Assembly: GCF_035917995.1 (NCBI RefSeq)
Contig: NZ_CP109131.1
Coordinates: forward strand, 4,278,001 to 4,342,000
DNA length: 64,000 nt
Origin: Streptosporangium sp. NBC_01755
GTDB lineage: Bacteria > Actinomycetota > Actinomycetes > Streptosporangiales > Streptosporangiaceae
Reading direction: 5' to 3'
Position numbers and translations under genes: made by a program. The notes under the pieces are model-generated. The model did no database searches and had not been told where the DNA came from. It saw only the letters and a list, made by a program, of their open reading frames with translations. This document shows, in pieces, positions 24,836 through 33,936 of this stretch. Position 1 is the first letter of the stretch. The number at the start of each line of letters is the position of its first letter.

Positions 24836-25589
24836 GTCCGGAGCCCGCCGTCAGCAGTTCGCCGCCGTCGATGGGGATCGTCACCCCGGTGAGGTAGGCC
24901 GCGTGGTCTCCCACCAGGAACGCGACGAGATCCGCCACCTCTCGAGGGGTGCCGAGGCGGCCCTGCGGATTGAGCGGCTGATCGCGTTTGCGCGCCCATT
25001 GAACGATGGGCCCGACCAGATCGGTCTCGACCTTGCCCGGCGCCACGCCGATGACCCGGACCTGCGAAGAGGCCCATTCGAGAGCGAGCACCCGGGTGAG
25101 CATGACCAGAGCGGACTTGCTGACGTTGTAGGCGACCAGCCCGCGCGAAGGATAGTAGGCGGCAGTGCTGGCGTTGTTGACGATCACACCGCCGCGCTCA
25201 CCCATCAGCCCCTTCGCGCGGCAGGCCAGGTACCAGGGCGCCGACAGATTGACCTCGAGGGTGTGATCCCAGACGTCCTGGTCGGTGCGCTCGGCCCGGG
25301 TCGCGGTCGGCAGCACGCCGGCATTGTTGACCAGGATGTCCAGGGAACCGAACTCGTCCTCGACGCGGTCCATCAGCGCGCTCAACGACGATCGGTCCGC
25401 CATGTCGGCGGCGATCGCCGCCGCCCGCGCACCAGAGGTCCGCAGTTCCTTCGCGAGTGCGGTGATTGGGCCCTCGCTGCGGGCGACGAGCACCACCTCG
25501 GCGCCGTCCTCGGCGAGCCGCCGGGCGATGGCTTCGCCGATTCCCCGGCTCGCCCCGGTAACCAGGGCTCGACGTCCATGTAGCTGCAT
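24825..25589 (-). CDS. SDR family oxidoreductase
   Basis: 254 residues from ATG 25589; the open frame extends far upstream but the operator and -10-like element lie directly before this ATG. Intact SDR motifs are 'TGASRGIG' (about 10-17), 'LVNNAG', the catalytic Ser in 'NNASTAAY', YxxxK as 'YNVSK', and 'TGVTIPIDGG'. NAD(P)-dependent dehydrogenase/reductase; the substrate is unknown. Its last 11 bp overlap the end of the convergent LLM gene, an unusually tight arrangement in an otherwise hairpin-separated island. Confidence 0.9.
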   Translation of the reverse strand: MQLHGRRALVTGASRGIGEAIARRLAEDGAEVVLVARSEGPITALAKELRTSGARAAAIAADMADRSSLSALMDRVEDEFGSLDILVNNAGVLPTATRAERTDQDVWDHTLEVNLSAPWYLACRAKGLMGERGGVIVNNASTAAYYPSRGLVAYNVSKSALVMLTRVLALEWASSQVRVIGVAPGKVETDLVGPIVQWARKRDQPLNPQGRLGTPREVADLVAFLVGDHAAYLTGVTIPIDGGELLTAGSGLTP

Positions 25590-25595
25590 GCCATC

Positions 25596-25630
25596 ACTGT
25601 CGGCACGGCATATTACCGCCCGCGTTATGA
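25596..25630 (-). promoter_or_regulatory. Island operator/promoter H (for the SDR at 25589)
   Basis: On the plus strand ATTACCG (25612-25618) and GTTATGA (25624-25630) are 12 bp apart. GACAGT (25601-25596, minus strand) is 14 nt from the proximal repeat and ends 6 nt before the ATG, again pointing to a leaderless transcript. Confidence 0.65.
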
Positions 25631-25631
25631 G

Positions 25632-25663
25632 TGGTGGGCGGCGTAACGCCCCCTGGATAGACC
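25632..25663 (+). promoter_or_regulatory. Weak island operator/promoter H2 (for the acyl-CoA dehydrogenase operon)
   Basis: Only one good half-site is present: TAACGCC (25644-25650). The distal position 12 bp upstream reads TGGTGGG. TAGACC (25658-25663) lies 14 nt from the good half-site, in the right place for a -10 element. This is the least convincing member of the set, although it precedes the largest core operon. Confidence 0.35.
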
Positions 25664-25712
25664 GGTGTAGAACGCCCAGGCTCGACAGCCGGACGCGATG
25701 AGGAGGTAACAG

Positions 25713-28046
25713 GTGAGCTTCAGCCCGGACGAGGAAGCCGAGGCCTTGCGCGCGGTGGTCCGCGACTTCCTGGACAAGCAGTCGCCCGAGGACGAGGTTC
25801 GCCGCCTCATGGAGACCGGTAGCGGCGTCGATCCCACGGTCTGGCGGAAGGCGGCCGAGGAGCTCGGGCTGCACGGGATCGCGATCCCCGAACGTCACGG
25901 TGGCAGCGGGGCGGGCCCGGTCGAACTCGGGGTGGTGTTCGAGGAGATGGGCGCCGCGCTCTACTGCGGCCCGTTCTTCGCCACCGTGGGCCTGGCCGCG
26001 ACCGCGCTGACCGAGTTCGGCGGGGACGGCGCCGCCGAGTACCTGCCGGGCATCGCCGCGGGCGACACGATCGCGACGCTGGCCTGGCCGGGTACCGGCA
26101 CCGGCGGCGGTGCGTTGAGGGCCCTGGAAACCGACGGTGGGTGGACGGTGTCGGGGACGGCCGGCATCGTCATCGACGGCGCCGCCGCCGATCTCGTCCT
26201 GGCCGCGGCCGACACCGCCGCCGGCGTGGGCCTGTTCGCCGTCGACGGCACGGCGTCGGGCCTGCGGCGCACCCCGCTCACGACGCTGGATTCCACCCGC
26301 AAGCTCGCTGAGCTTAAGTTCCACCGCGTCCCCGCCCGCCTGCTCGGCAGGGCGGAAGGCGTGCTCCGCCGCACCGGCGACCTCGCCACCCTGTATCTGG
26401 CCGCGGAGCAGCTGGGCGGGGCGGCTCGGGTGCTCTCGACCTCGGTGGACTACGCCGGCACCCGCGTGCAGTTCGGCCGGGCGATCGGCTCGTTCCAGGC
26501 CATCAAGCACCGCTGCGCGGACATGCTGATCGACGTGGAGTCCGCGCGTTCGGTGGTCTACCACGGCCTGTGGACCGCGGTGCACGACCCGGTCAACCTG
26601 CCGGCCGCCGCGGCGCTGGCCCGCGCGATCGCCTCCGACGCCTACCAGCGCGTCGCGGCGCACAACGTGCAGATCCACGGCGGCATCGGATTCACCTGGG
26701 AACACTCGGCGCACCTGTATCTCAAGCGGGCCAAGAGCAGCCAGCTGCTGCTCGGCCCTCCTGCCCGCCACCGTGCCCGGCTCGCCGAACTCGTCGACAT
26801 CGCCGGCACCGGAGCGGCTGGCACGAGAGCCGCCGCCCTTGAACCGGCTCTCGAACCCACGCCGCTGGAGGAGGCCGTCTCGGAGTTCCTCCGGACGCAC
26901 CCGGTTCCCGATCCGGCCGACCGGGCGGCCGACCGGGCGTTCCGCGAAGCCCGGTTCGACTCCGGGCTCGCGGTGGTGAACTTCGCCGCCGGTTTCGGCG
27001 GGCGGGGACTCGACCCGTCCCTGCAGCCGGCGGTCGAGGAACGGTTCGCCCGGGCCGGAGCCGCGGACCATAGCGGGCGCAATGTCATCGGGCTCGGCAT
27101 GGCCATGCCCACGATCCACGCCCACGGCACCGACGAGCAGAAACGACGCCACCTGCGCCCCTGCTTCTCCGGCGAGCACATCTGGTGCCAGCTTTTCTCC
27201 GAGCCGGGCGCGGGTTCCGACCTCGCCGCCCTTGCCACCCGGGCCGTGCGCGACGGTGACGACTTCGTGGTCAACGGGCAGAAGATCTGGACCTCGCTCG
27301 GGCACGTCTCCGATTGGGGCATCCTGCTGGCCCGCACCGATCCCGACGTGCCCAAGCACCAGGGGCTGACCTACTTCCTGCTGGACATGCGCTCACCCGG
27401 TGTCGAGGTCCGCCCGCTGCGCCAGCTGACCGGCGAGGCCGAGTTCAACGAGGTCTACCTGACCGACGTGCGGATCCCCGTGGCGAACGTGCTCGGTGAG
27501 GTCGGGCAGGGCTGGCGGGTCGCGATGACGACCCTCGCGAACGAGCGGGTGTCGCTCGGCGGCCGTACGGCCGAGCGCGGCGCCGGCCCGATCGCCCAGG
27601 CCGTCGAGATCTACCGCACCGCGCTGGCCGAGGGGCGCGTCGACGCCGCGACCACCGAGCGGCTCATGCTGCTGTGGACCCGGGCCGAGGCCGCCCGGCT
27701 CACCAACGCCCGGGCCGCGGCGCAGATCGGCCGCGAGCCGGGGCCGGAGGGGTCGATCGCCAAGCTGCAGATGGCCGAGCTGAACAAAGCGATCTACGAG
27801 CTGTGCGTCGACCTGTCCGGGGACGCCGGCCTGCTGATCGACGACTACACCGAGACCACGCCCGACACCACCGCCGTGCACGGCGGTTCCGATGTGCGCA
27901 AGGCCTATCTGCGTTCGCTGGCCAACTCGATCGAGGGCGGCACCTCGGAGGTGCTGCGCACCATTCTCGGGGAGAGGGTGCTGGGCCTGCCCGGCGAACC
28001 CCGGATCGATCGCGACATCCCCTGGAAGGACACCCGACGCTCGTGA
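25713..28046 (+). CDS. Two-domain (fused) acyl-CoA dehydrogenase, FadE34-like
   Basis: 777 residues from GTG 25713 with a full AGGAGGT ribosome site. It is two acyl-CoA dehydrogenases in one chain. Residues about 1-365 end in 'HNVQIHGGIGFTWEHSAHLY'; residues about 385-777 contain the flavin/substrate loop 'CQLFSEPGAGSDLA', 'GQKIWTSLGH' and end in 'SIEGGTSEVLRTILGERVLG'. Single-chain pairs like this replace the alpha2beta2 dehydrogenases that act on bulky (for example sterol side-chain) acyl-CoAs. It should introduce the alpha,beta double bond and is followed by an SDR, a second SDR, thiolase and MaoC, a full beta-oxidation set. Confidence 0.9.
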   Translation: MSFSPDEEAEALRAVVRDFLDKQSPEDEVRRLMETGSGVDPTVWRKAAEELGLHGIAIPERHGGSGAGPVELGVVFEEMGAALYCGPFFATVGLAATALTEFGGDGAAEYLPGIAAGDTIATLAWPGTGTGGGALRALETDGGWTVSGTAGIVIDGAAADLVLAAADTAAGVGLFAVDGTASGLRRTPLTTLDSTRKLAELKFHRVPARLLGRAEGVLRRTGDLATLYLAAEQLGGAARVLSTSVDYAGTRVQFGRAIGSFQAIKHRCADMLIDVESARSVVYHGLWTAVHDPVNLPAAAALARAIASDAYQRVAAHNVQIHGGIGFTWEHSAHLYLKRAKSSQLLLGPPARHRARLAELVDIAGTGAAGTRAAALEPALEPTPLEEAVSEFLRTHPVPDPADRAADRAFREARFDSGLAVVNFAAGFGGRGLDPSLQPAVEERFARAGAADHSGRNVIGLGMAMPTIHAHGTDEQKRRHLRPCFSGEHIWCQLFSEPGAGSDLAALATRAVRDGDDFVVNGQKIWTSLGHVSDWGILLARTDPDVPKHQGLTYFLLDMRSPGVEVRPLRQLTGEAEFNEVYLTDVRIPVANVLGEVGQGWRVAMTTLANERVSLGGRTAERGAGPIAQAVEIYRTALAEGRVDAATTERLMLLWTRAEAARLTNARAAAQIGREPGPEGSIAKLQMAELNKAIYELCVDLSGDAGLLIDDYTETTPDTTAVHGGSDVRKAYLRSLANSIEGGTSEVLRTILGERVLGLPGEPRIDRDIPWKDTRRS

Positions 28047-28783
28047 CCATCTCCTTCGACTTCACCGGCCGTACCGTGATCGTCACCGGCGCGGCCCAGG
28101 GCATCGGGCGGGGCATCGCCGCCCTGTTCGCGGATGCCGGCGCGCGCGTCGCGCCGTTCGACCTCGACCCCGCCGCGCTCAAGGCGGCCTGGGGCGAGCG
28201 CGGTGACACCATCGCTCCGGTCGCCGTCGACGTGGCGGACGCGGACGCGGTCGCGGCGGCCGTCGAGGACGTCGCGGGCTGGGGCGGCGGCATCGACATC
28301 GCGGTGAACAACGCCGGCATCACCCGCGACGCGGTGGTCTGGAAGCTGTCGTCGGCGCACTGGCAGCAGGTCCTGGACGTGCACCTGGGCGGCACCTTCC
28401 ACCTCACCCGGGCGGTCGTGGGGCACATGCGCGCGGCCGCCTTCGGCCGGATCATCAACGTCACCTCCTACACCGGCCTGCACGGCAACATCGGCCAGTC
28501 CAACTACGCGGCCGCCAAGGCCGGGATCATCGGATTCACCAAGGCCGTCGCCAAGGAGGTCGCCCGGTTCGGCATCACCGTGAACGCGATCTCCCCCAAC
28601 GCCGCCACCGCGATGGTCGCCGGCGTTCCGGCGGGCAAGCTCGCCGAGCTCACCGCCGCGATCCCGCTCGGGCGCTTCGCCGATCCCGCGGAGATCGCGC
28701 CCGCGGTCGGCTTCCTGGCCTCCGAACAGGCGGGATACATCACCGGGACCGTCCTCCCGGTCGACGGCGGGATGTCGATGTGA
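28043..28783 (+). CDS. SDR family oxidoreductase (FabG-like)
   Basis: 246 residues from GTG 28043 (GTGA overlap with the dehydrogenase stop). Motifs are 'TGAAQGIG' (about 14-21), 'VNNAGIT', the catalytic Ser in 'NVTSYTG', YxxxK as 'YAAAK', and '[13 protein letters not shown]'. The '[14 protein letters not shown]' block is typical of 3-oxoacyl-ACP/CoA reductases, so this is probably a 3-hydroxyacyl-CoA/3-ketoacyl-CoA oxidoreductase of the beta-oxidation spiral. The next gene overlaps its stop by GTGA. Confidence 0.9.
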   Translation: MTISFDFTGRTVIVTGAAQGIGRGIAALFADAGARVAPFDLDPAALKAAWGERGDTIAPVAVDVADADAVAAAVEDVAGWGGGIDIAVNNAGITRDAVVWKLSSAHWQQVLDVHLGGTFHLTRAVVGHMRAAAFGRIINVTSYTGLHGNIGQSNYAAAKAGIIGFTKAVAKEVARFGITVNAISPNAATAMVAGVPAGKLAELTAAIPLGRFADPAEIAPAVGFLASEQAGYITGTVLPVDGGMSM

Positions 28784-29538
28784 AGATCACTGATTCCGTC
28801 GCCCTGGTCACCGGCGGCGCCTCCGGTCTCGGCCGGGCCACCGCAGAACGCCTGCGGGGCGATGGCGCCCGGGTGGTCATCGCCGACCTGCCCGCCTCCG
28901 GCGGTGAGGCGGTCGCGGCGCGGATCGGCGCCGTCTTCGCCCCGGCCGACGTCACCTCCGAGGCCGACACGCGCGCGGCGGTCGCCGCCGCGACCGGGCT
29001 CGGCCCGCTGCGTGTCCTGGTGAACTGCGCCGGCGTCCCGGAGTCGCTCAAGGTCCTTGACCGGTCCGGGCAGGCCTCCGACCTCGAGCGGTTCCGCCGA
29101 ACGGTGTCGGTCAACCTGATCGGCACCTTCAACGTGATCCGGCTCGCCGCCGAGGCCATGATCGGCAACGAACCCGTCGACGGCGACCGCGGCGTCGTGG
29201 TCTGCACCTCCTCGGTGGCCGCCTTCGACGGCACCGTGGGCCAGGCCGCCTACAGCGCGTCGAAAGCCGGCGTCGCGGGTATGACGCTGCCAATCGCCCG
29301 GGAACTCGCCGAGCACGCGATCCGGGTCGTTTCCATCGCCCCCGGCATGTTCGAGACCCCGCTGTTCCTCGGACTTCCGGAGAAGGCCCAGCGCTCGCTG
29401 GCCGCGCAGGTGCCGCACCCCAGCCGGATGGGACGACCGGTCGAGTTCGCCGACTGTGTCTCCTTCATCGTCGGCAACCCCATGATCAACGGCGAGACGC
29501 TGCGGCTGGACGGCGCGCTCAGAATGGCACCCCGGTGA
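28780..29538 (+). CDS. SDR, HSD10-type 3-hydroxyacyl-CoA dehydrogenase-like
   Basis: 252 residues from GTG 28780 (GTGA overlap). Motifs are '[11 protein letters not shown]' (about 11-21), 'LVNCAGV' in place of NNAG, a long loop before '[13 protein letters not shown]' with the catalytic Ser, YxxxK as 'YSASK', and '[14 protein letters not shown]'. The loop and 'APGMFETPL' are characteristic of type 2 3-hydroxyacyl-CoA dehydrogenase (HSD17B10). Position between the acyl-CoA dehydrogenase and thiolase fits the third beta-oxidation step. The gap to the thiolase (128 bp) contains no operator. Confidence 0.88.
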   Translation: MKITDSVALVTGGASGLGRATAERLRGDGARVVIADLPASGGEAVAARIGAVFAPADVTSEADTRAAVAAATGLGPLRVLVNCAGVPESLKVLDRSGQASDLERFRRTVSVNLIGTFNVIRLAAEAMIGNEPVDGDRGVVVCTSSVAAFDGTVGQAAYSASKAGVAGMTLPIARELAEHAIRVVSIAPGMFETPLFLGLPEKAQRSLAAQVPHPSRMGRPVEFADCVSFIVGNPMINGETLRLDGALRMAPR

Positions 29539-29666
29539 CGGGTGCCGACCAGCAGCAGGCCGCTCGCGGGTCATGACCGCGGCCGTCCTTCGATCGCATG
29601 CCAGGACGCCCGATTCGCCGGTCCCGCCGACCGACGCCATACATCAATCCCCGAGAGGAAACCCTC

Positions 29667-30818
29667 ATGCGTGACGCCGTCATCGTCGAGGCCGTCCGTA
29701 CGCCCGTCGGTAAACGCAACGGCGGCCTGTCCGGCGTGCACCCGGCCGACCTGTCCGCCACCGTGCTCCGCGCCCTGGCCGACCGCGCGGGGATCGCCCC
29801 GGCGCTCGTCGATGACGTGGTGTGGGGCTGTGTGAGCCAGATCGGCGAGCAGACCTTCGACATCGCGCGGACCGCGGTGCTCGGCGCGGGCTGGCCCGAG
29901 TCGGTGCCCGGCACGACCGTCGACCGGCAGTGCGGCTCATCCCAGCAGGCGCTGAGCTTCGCCGCGGCCTCGGTGATCGCCGGGCATTACGACCTCGCCG
30001 TCGCCGGCGGCGTGGAGTCGATGTCGCGGGTCCCGATGGGTTCGGCCATGAGCGACGGCCAGTCCCCGCTGGGGCTGGGCTACGTCGCCCGCTACGGGGC
30101 GGACTTCCCGAACCAGGGGCTGGGCGCGGAGGAGATCGCCCGGCGTTGGTCGATCACGCGGGAAGCCGTGGACACGTACGCGCTGCAGTCCCACGAACGT
30201 GCCGCCGCCGCAGCCGACGGCGGGCTGTTCGCCGGCCAGATCATTCCGGTCACGACTCCTGACGGCACGGTGGTCGACGCCGACGAGGGGATCCGCCGCG
30301 GGGGCACGCTCGAGACGCTCGGCGGGATCAAACCGGCGTTCCGGCCCGACGGCGTAGTGACCGCAGGAAACAGCTCGCAGATCAGCGACGGCGCGGCAGC
30401 GCTGCTGGTCACGACCTCGCAGCGGGCGCGTGAACTCGGGCTGACCCCGATCGTGCGGGTGCACACCGCCGTCGTGGTCGGGTCGGAACCGGGAATCATG
30501 CTGACGGGGCCGATCCCGGCCACGCACAAGGCGTTGCGGCGCAGCGGTCTCGCGCTGGCCGATATCGGCGCGTTCGAGGTCAACGAGGCGTTCGCCACCG
30601 TCACGCTGGCCTGGCTCGCCGAGATCGGCGCGGACCAGAAGCTGCTCAACCCCAACGGCGGCGCGATCGCGCTGGGGCACCCGCTGGGCGGGTCGGGCGC
30701 CCGGCTGGCCACCACCCTCGTCCACCACATGCGCGACAACGGCATCCGCTACGGCCTGCAGACCATGTGCGAAGGCGGCGGGCAGGCCAACGCGACGATC
30801 CTGGAGCTGATCGCGTGA
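29667..30818 (+). CDS. Acetyl-CoA acetyltransferase / 3-ketoacyl-CoA thiolase
   Basis: 383 residues from ATG 29667 with GAGAGGAA upstream. The thiolase catalytic set is complete: nucleophilic Cys in '[11 protein letters not shown]' (about residue 88), 'NEAFA', His in '[16 protein letters not shown]', and the second Cys in 'MCEGGGQ'. Unlike the Ltp protein at 14087 this is a true Cys thiolase, so it should cleave a 3-ketoacyl-CoA to acetyl- or propionyl-CoA. It overlaps the MaoC gene by GTGA. Confidence 0.93.
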   Translation: MRDAVIVEAVRTPVGKRNGGLSGVHPADLSATVLRALADRAGIAPALVDDVVWGCVSQIGEQTFDIARTAVLGAGWPESVPGTTVDRQCGSSQQALSFAAASVIAGHYDLAVAGGVESMSRVPMGSAMSDGQSPLGLGYVARYGADFPNQGLGAEEIARRWSITREAVDTYALQSHERAAAAADGGLFAGQIIPVTTPDGTVVDADEGIRRGGTLETLGGIKPAFRPDGVVTAGNSSQISDGAAALLVTTSQRARELGLTPIVRVHTAVVVGSEPGIMLTGPIPATHKALRRSGLALADIGAFEVNEAFATVTLAWLAEIGADQKLLNPNGGAIALGHPLGGSGARLATTLVHHMRDNGIRYGLQTMCEGGGQANATILELIA

Positions 30819-31267
30819 CCGTCACGATCAGCTTCGACGAGCTGCGCGGCGCCGCCGGTCGCGACCTCGGGTACAGCGACTGGATGGTCGTCGATCAGTC
30901 CCGCATCGACACCTTCGCCGACGCGATCGAGGACCACCAGTGGATCCACCTCGACCCCGTCCGCGCGAAGGACACCCCGTTCGGCCAGACCATCGCCCAT
31001 GGCTACCTCACGCTGGCCGCGGCCGGCACCCGCCTGGGCGAACTGCTCAAGGTCGACGGCGCGTCGAGCATCATCAACTACGGCCTGGACCGGGTCCGGT
31101 TCCCCGCCCCCGTCCTGTCCGGTTCCCGGATCCGCACGCATGCCACGATCACCGAGGTGAGCGAGGTCCCGCGCGGACTCCAGGTCGCGGCCCGCGTCAC
31201 AGCCGAGGTCGAAGGCGGCGACCGGCCGGTCTGCGTAGCCGACGTTCACATCCGCTACCTGCGCTGA
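30815..31267 (+). CDS. MaoC-like (R)-specific enoyl-CoA hydratase
   Basis: 150 residues from GTG 30815, overlapping the thiolase stop. The hydratase-2 dyad region reads 'EDHQWIHLDPVRAKDTPFGQ' followed by 'TIAHGYLTLA', supplying the Asp and His that activate water in single-hotdog MaoC enzymes. It should hydrate the enoyl-CoA made by the fused dehydrogenase, completing the four beta-oxidation activities in this operon. The operon ends at the perfect hairpin at 31282. Confidence 0.92.
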   Translation: MTVTISFDELRGAAGRDLGYSDWMVVDQSRIDTFADAIEDHQWIHLDPVRAKDTPFGQTIAHGYLTLAAAGTRLGELLKVDGASSIINYGLDRVRFPAPVLSGSRIRTHATITEVSEVPRGLQVAARVTAEVEGGDRPVCVADVHIRYLR

Positions 31268-31281
31268 CGCGAGCGGGGGAC

Positions 31282-31308
31282 GCCGATTGCCCGGGTCGGG
31301 CAATCGGC
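31282..31308. terminator. Perfect hairpin between the MaoC and LivF genes
   Basis: An 11-bp perfect stem (31282-31292 with 31298-31308) with a 5-nt loop lies 14 bp after the MaoC stop and 26 bp before the convergent ABC gene's stop. It should act in both directions. Confidence 0.8.
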
Positions 31309-31334
31309 GATGGTGTGTGCGTGGCCCGAGACGG

Positions 31335-32087
31335 TCATTCGGTCAGGGCCGGCTCCGAGCCGGTCTCTGGACGCCTGTGTCCCATGTACGCCTCGCGAAG
31401 TCCCGAAAGATCTTCGATGTCCTTGGCCGGCGTCGACAGGGTCACGCGGCCGTGATCCAGGAGCACGACATGGTCGGCCACCGGCATCGCCTTGTCCACG
31501 AGCTGCTCGACGAGCAGGATCCCGATCCCTTCGCTCTTGAGCCGATCGACGATGTGCAGGACCTCCTTGACGATCGAGGGCGCCAGTCCTGCCGACGGCT
31601 CGTCGAGCATCAGCACGGTCGGGGAGGGCATCAGCGCCTGTGCGATGGCCAGCATCTGCTGCTGCCCTCCGCTGAGGGAGCCCGCCAGGGCCTTCCGCTT
31701 GTCCGCGAGGATCGGGAACCGGGAGTACGCCTCCTCCATCGCTTGTCTGCGGTCGTTCTTGTTCATGGAGTACCCGCCGAGCACGAGGTTCTGCTCGACG
31801 GTCCGCCGCTTGAAGACGCGTTTGTTCTCCTGCACGAGGGCCAGACCAGCCCGGGTCCGGCGATGAGCGGGCATCGAGGTCAGGTCCTCGCCTTGGAAGC
31901 GCACCCCTCCCGATGAGGGCCGGATGACACCCGACGCGGTGAGGAGGGCGGTCGACTTGCCGGCGCCGTTCCTCCCGAGAAGGAGCGTGCAGGCGCCGGC
32001 CCACACCGACAGCGAGACGTCCCACAGGACCCTGATGTCCCCATAGCCGGCGGTGATCCCCTTCAGGTCCAGCGCGGGCTCAGTCAT
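31335..32087 (-). CDS. Liv-type ABC transporter ATP-binding protein (LivF-like)
   Basis: 250 residues from ATG 32087 (GGGAGGTC upstream, overlapping the end of the upstream gene). ABC motifs are Walker A 'LLGRNGAGKST', signature 'LSGGQQQ', Walker B 'VLMLDEPSAGL' and the H-loop region 'ILLVEQLVDKA' with Gln-Leu where most relatives have a His-type switch. It is one of the two nucleotide-binding domains of a hydrophobic amino acid/urea/aromatic-acid uptake (HAAT) importer. It is the last gene of the transport operon. Confidence 0.92.
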   Translation of the reverse strand: MTEPALDLKGITAGYGDIRVLWDVSLSVWAGACTLLLGRNGAGKSTALLTASGVIRPSSGGVRFQGEDLTSMPAHRRTRAGLALVQENKRVFKRRTVEQNLVLGGYSMNKNDRRQAMEEAYSRFPILADKRKALAGSLSGGQQQMLAIAQALMPSPTVLMLDEPSAGLAPSIVKEVLHIVDRLKSEGIGILLVEQLVDKAMPVADHVVLLDHGRVTLSTPAKDIEDLSGLREAYMGHRRPETGSEPALTE

Positions 32088-33936
32088 GATGACCTCCCAT
32101 TTCGAGAGCAACGGTGGCCGCCGCATCAGTCGGTTCGAGCACGGCTTCGACGTCGTCGCCCAGGTAGCTGCGAACCACGACCGGATTCTGCTGGATCTGG
32201 TCGGGAGTGCCCGAGGCGATCAGGCGACCGAACTCCAGCACGTGCACGACATCGGACACCTCGCAGATCAGCCCGAAGTTGTGCTCGACCAGCAGGACCG
32301 TCGTGCCGAGGTCGGCGACCCGGCGGATCAGGCGGCCAAGGTCCTCGACCTCTCCCTCGTCCAGACCTGAGGCCGGCTCGTCCAGGAGCAGTACGGCCGG
32401 CTCGGCCACCAGGGCGCGGGCGACTTCGACCATGCGACGGCTCCCCAGGGGCAACGACGCCGCGGCGACGTGCTGCAGGTGCTCGATGCCCAGCATCCGC
32501 AGGACGTTCAACGACTTCTCATGGTCGAGCGCCCGCTGCCGTCGGTACGGCGGGAGTCTGAGGACCGCGGCCGCTATGCCCGCGTAGTGGCCGGCGTACC
32601 GCGCTGTGGCCAGCACTTCGAGCGTGGTGAGCGACCGGGGGATCACGGGTGTCTGGAAGGTGCGAGCCACGCCGCGACGGGCGACGTGGTGAGGCGCCTG
32701 GGCGCTGATCACCTTGCCGGCCAGCGAGACTGTGCCGTGATCGGCGCGGTAGAAGCCGGAGACGATGTTCAAGATCGTGGTCTTCCCCGATCCGTTGCCG
32801 CCGATCAGACCGGTGACCTGCCCCGGCAACGCGGCGAGGGACACCCCGGACACGGCCTTGACCCCACCGAATTCCTTCACGACGCCCTCGACCTCCAGCG
32901 CCTTGCCCTGGATGGGGTCGATGGTCGCTTCGGCGGCGGCTGTTCGGCGGGTCGGCTCCGGGTCGGTGAGGCGGGACTTCGCGAAGCCGAGGACCTGCCG
33001 CGCGAGCCCAGCGGCTCCGCCGGGGAGGAACACCCCGCCGAGCAGCAGGAACGCGCCGTACGCCACCAGCGCGTACTGGGCGAACCCGGCCGTCTGCATC
33101 GGGCCGATCTGCAGCAGGAAGGCGCCGATGAACGCACCGTAGATGCTGGCCGACCCGCCAAGGACACTGGCCGCGATGAAGGCGATGGAGAGCTGGAAGG
33201 TGAAGGACTCGGGCGCGAGGTAGAGATCCACGTGGGCGAACAGCACGCCCGCGAGCCCCGCAGGTACGGCGCCGAGCACGTAGGCGGTCATCTTGGTCCG
33301 GTAGACGTTGATACCGAGCGACGAGGCCAGGACGGTGCTCTGGCGCAGCACCTGAAGGGCTCCGCCGTGACGTGACTTGACGATGTTTCGCATGACCGCG
33401 AGCCACAAGATCATCACCGCGATCACGACCATGTAGAAGGCGTCCGGTTCCAACGGGACTCCGAACAGGGTGGCCGGAGGGATGCCGGCCAGGCCCGAGT
33501 AGCCGCCGGTGTACTCCCTGAAGAGGCTGACGGCGTCCGGAATCATGATCACCAGGAAGAACGACGACATGGCCAGTCCCCAGCCGGCCAGCCGAGCTCC
33601 AGGTATGCCCGACACGAAACCGAGCACAGCGGCGACGACCACACCCGCGAGCAGTTCCAGCGCCAGGTCCCACCCTCGGATCGCCATGATGCCGCTGGTG
33701 TAGGCGGCAGCGGCGTAGATCGCGACCTGACCGAGTGAGAGCTCTCCGGCGTAGCCGAAGCTCAGGTTCAGACCGCTCACGACCAACGTGAAGATCGCGA
33801 TCAGCATGAACTGGCGCGTCCATGACTGGTTCATCCCCAGCAGCGGGCCGAACAACAGCAGCACGCCCAGACCGAGCGGGATGAGCCACAGTGGTAGCCG
33901 CTCGGCGGTCTGGAACGAGGACTTCAGCACACTCAT
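32080..33936 (-). CDS. Fused Liv-type ABC permease (LivM) and ATPase (LivG)
   Basis: 618 residues from ATG 33936, which overlaps the LivH stop (ATGA). Residues about 1-315 are a LivM permease with many membrane helices ('LIPLGLGVLLLFGPLLG', 'GLNLSFGYAGELSLGQVAIY') and the cytoplasmic EAA-like 'ASSLGINVYRTKMTAYVLGA'. After a short linker, residues about 345-618 are a LivG ATPase: Walker A 'GGNGSGKTT', degenerate signature 'LPLGSRRMVEVARAL', Walker B 'VLLLDEPASGL' and switch 'LLVEHNFGLI'. LivM-LivG fusions are known but uncommon. Together with LivH and LivF it gives a complete importer with an asymmetric, permease-tethered ATPase. Confidence 0.92.
   Translation of the reverse strand: MSVLKSSFQTAERLPLWLIPLGLGVLLLFGPLLGMNQSWTRQFMLIAIFTLVVSGLNLSFGYAGELSLGQVAIYAAAAYTSGIMAIRGWDLALELLAGVVVAAVLGFVSGIPGARLAGWGLAMSSFFLVIMIPDAVSLFREYTGGYSGLAGIPPATLFGVPLEPDAFYMVVIAVMILWLAVMRNIVKSRHGGALQVLRQSTVLASSLGINVYRTKMTAYVLGAVPAGLAGVLFAHVDLYLAPESFTFQLSIAFIAASVLGGSASIYGAFIGAFLLQIGPMQTAGFAQYALVAYGAFLLLGGVFLPGGAAGLARQVLGFAKSRLTDPEPTRRTAAAEATIDPIQGKALEVEGVVKEFGGVKAVSGVSLAALPGQVTGLIGGNGSGKTTILNIVSGFYRADHGTVSLAGKVISAQAPHHVARRGVARTFQTPVIPRSLTTLEVLATARYAGHYAGIAAAVLRLPPYRRQRALDHEKSLNVLRMLGIEHLQHVAAASLPLGSRRMVEVARALVAEPAVLLLDEPASGLDEGEVEDLGRLIRRVADLGTTVLLVEHNFGLICEVSDVVHVLEFGRLIASGTPDQIQQNPVVVRSYLGDDVEAVLEPTDAAATVALEMGGHHD

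Noticed and set aside
25590-27359. Upstream extension of the SDR frame (24825) to 844 codons
   Set aside because: The added part is antisense to the acyl-CoA dehydrogenase and skips the operator and -10 directly before ATG 25589.
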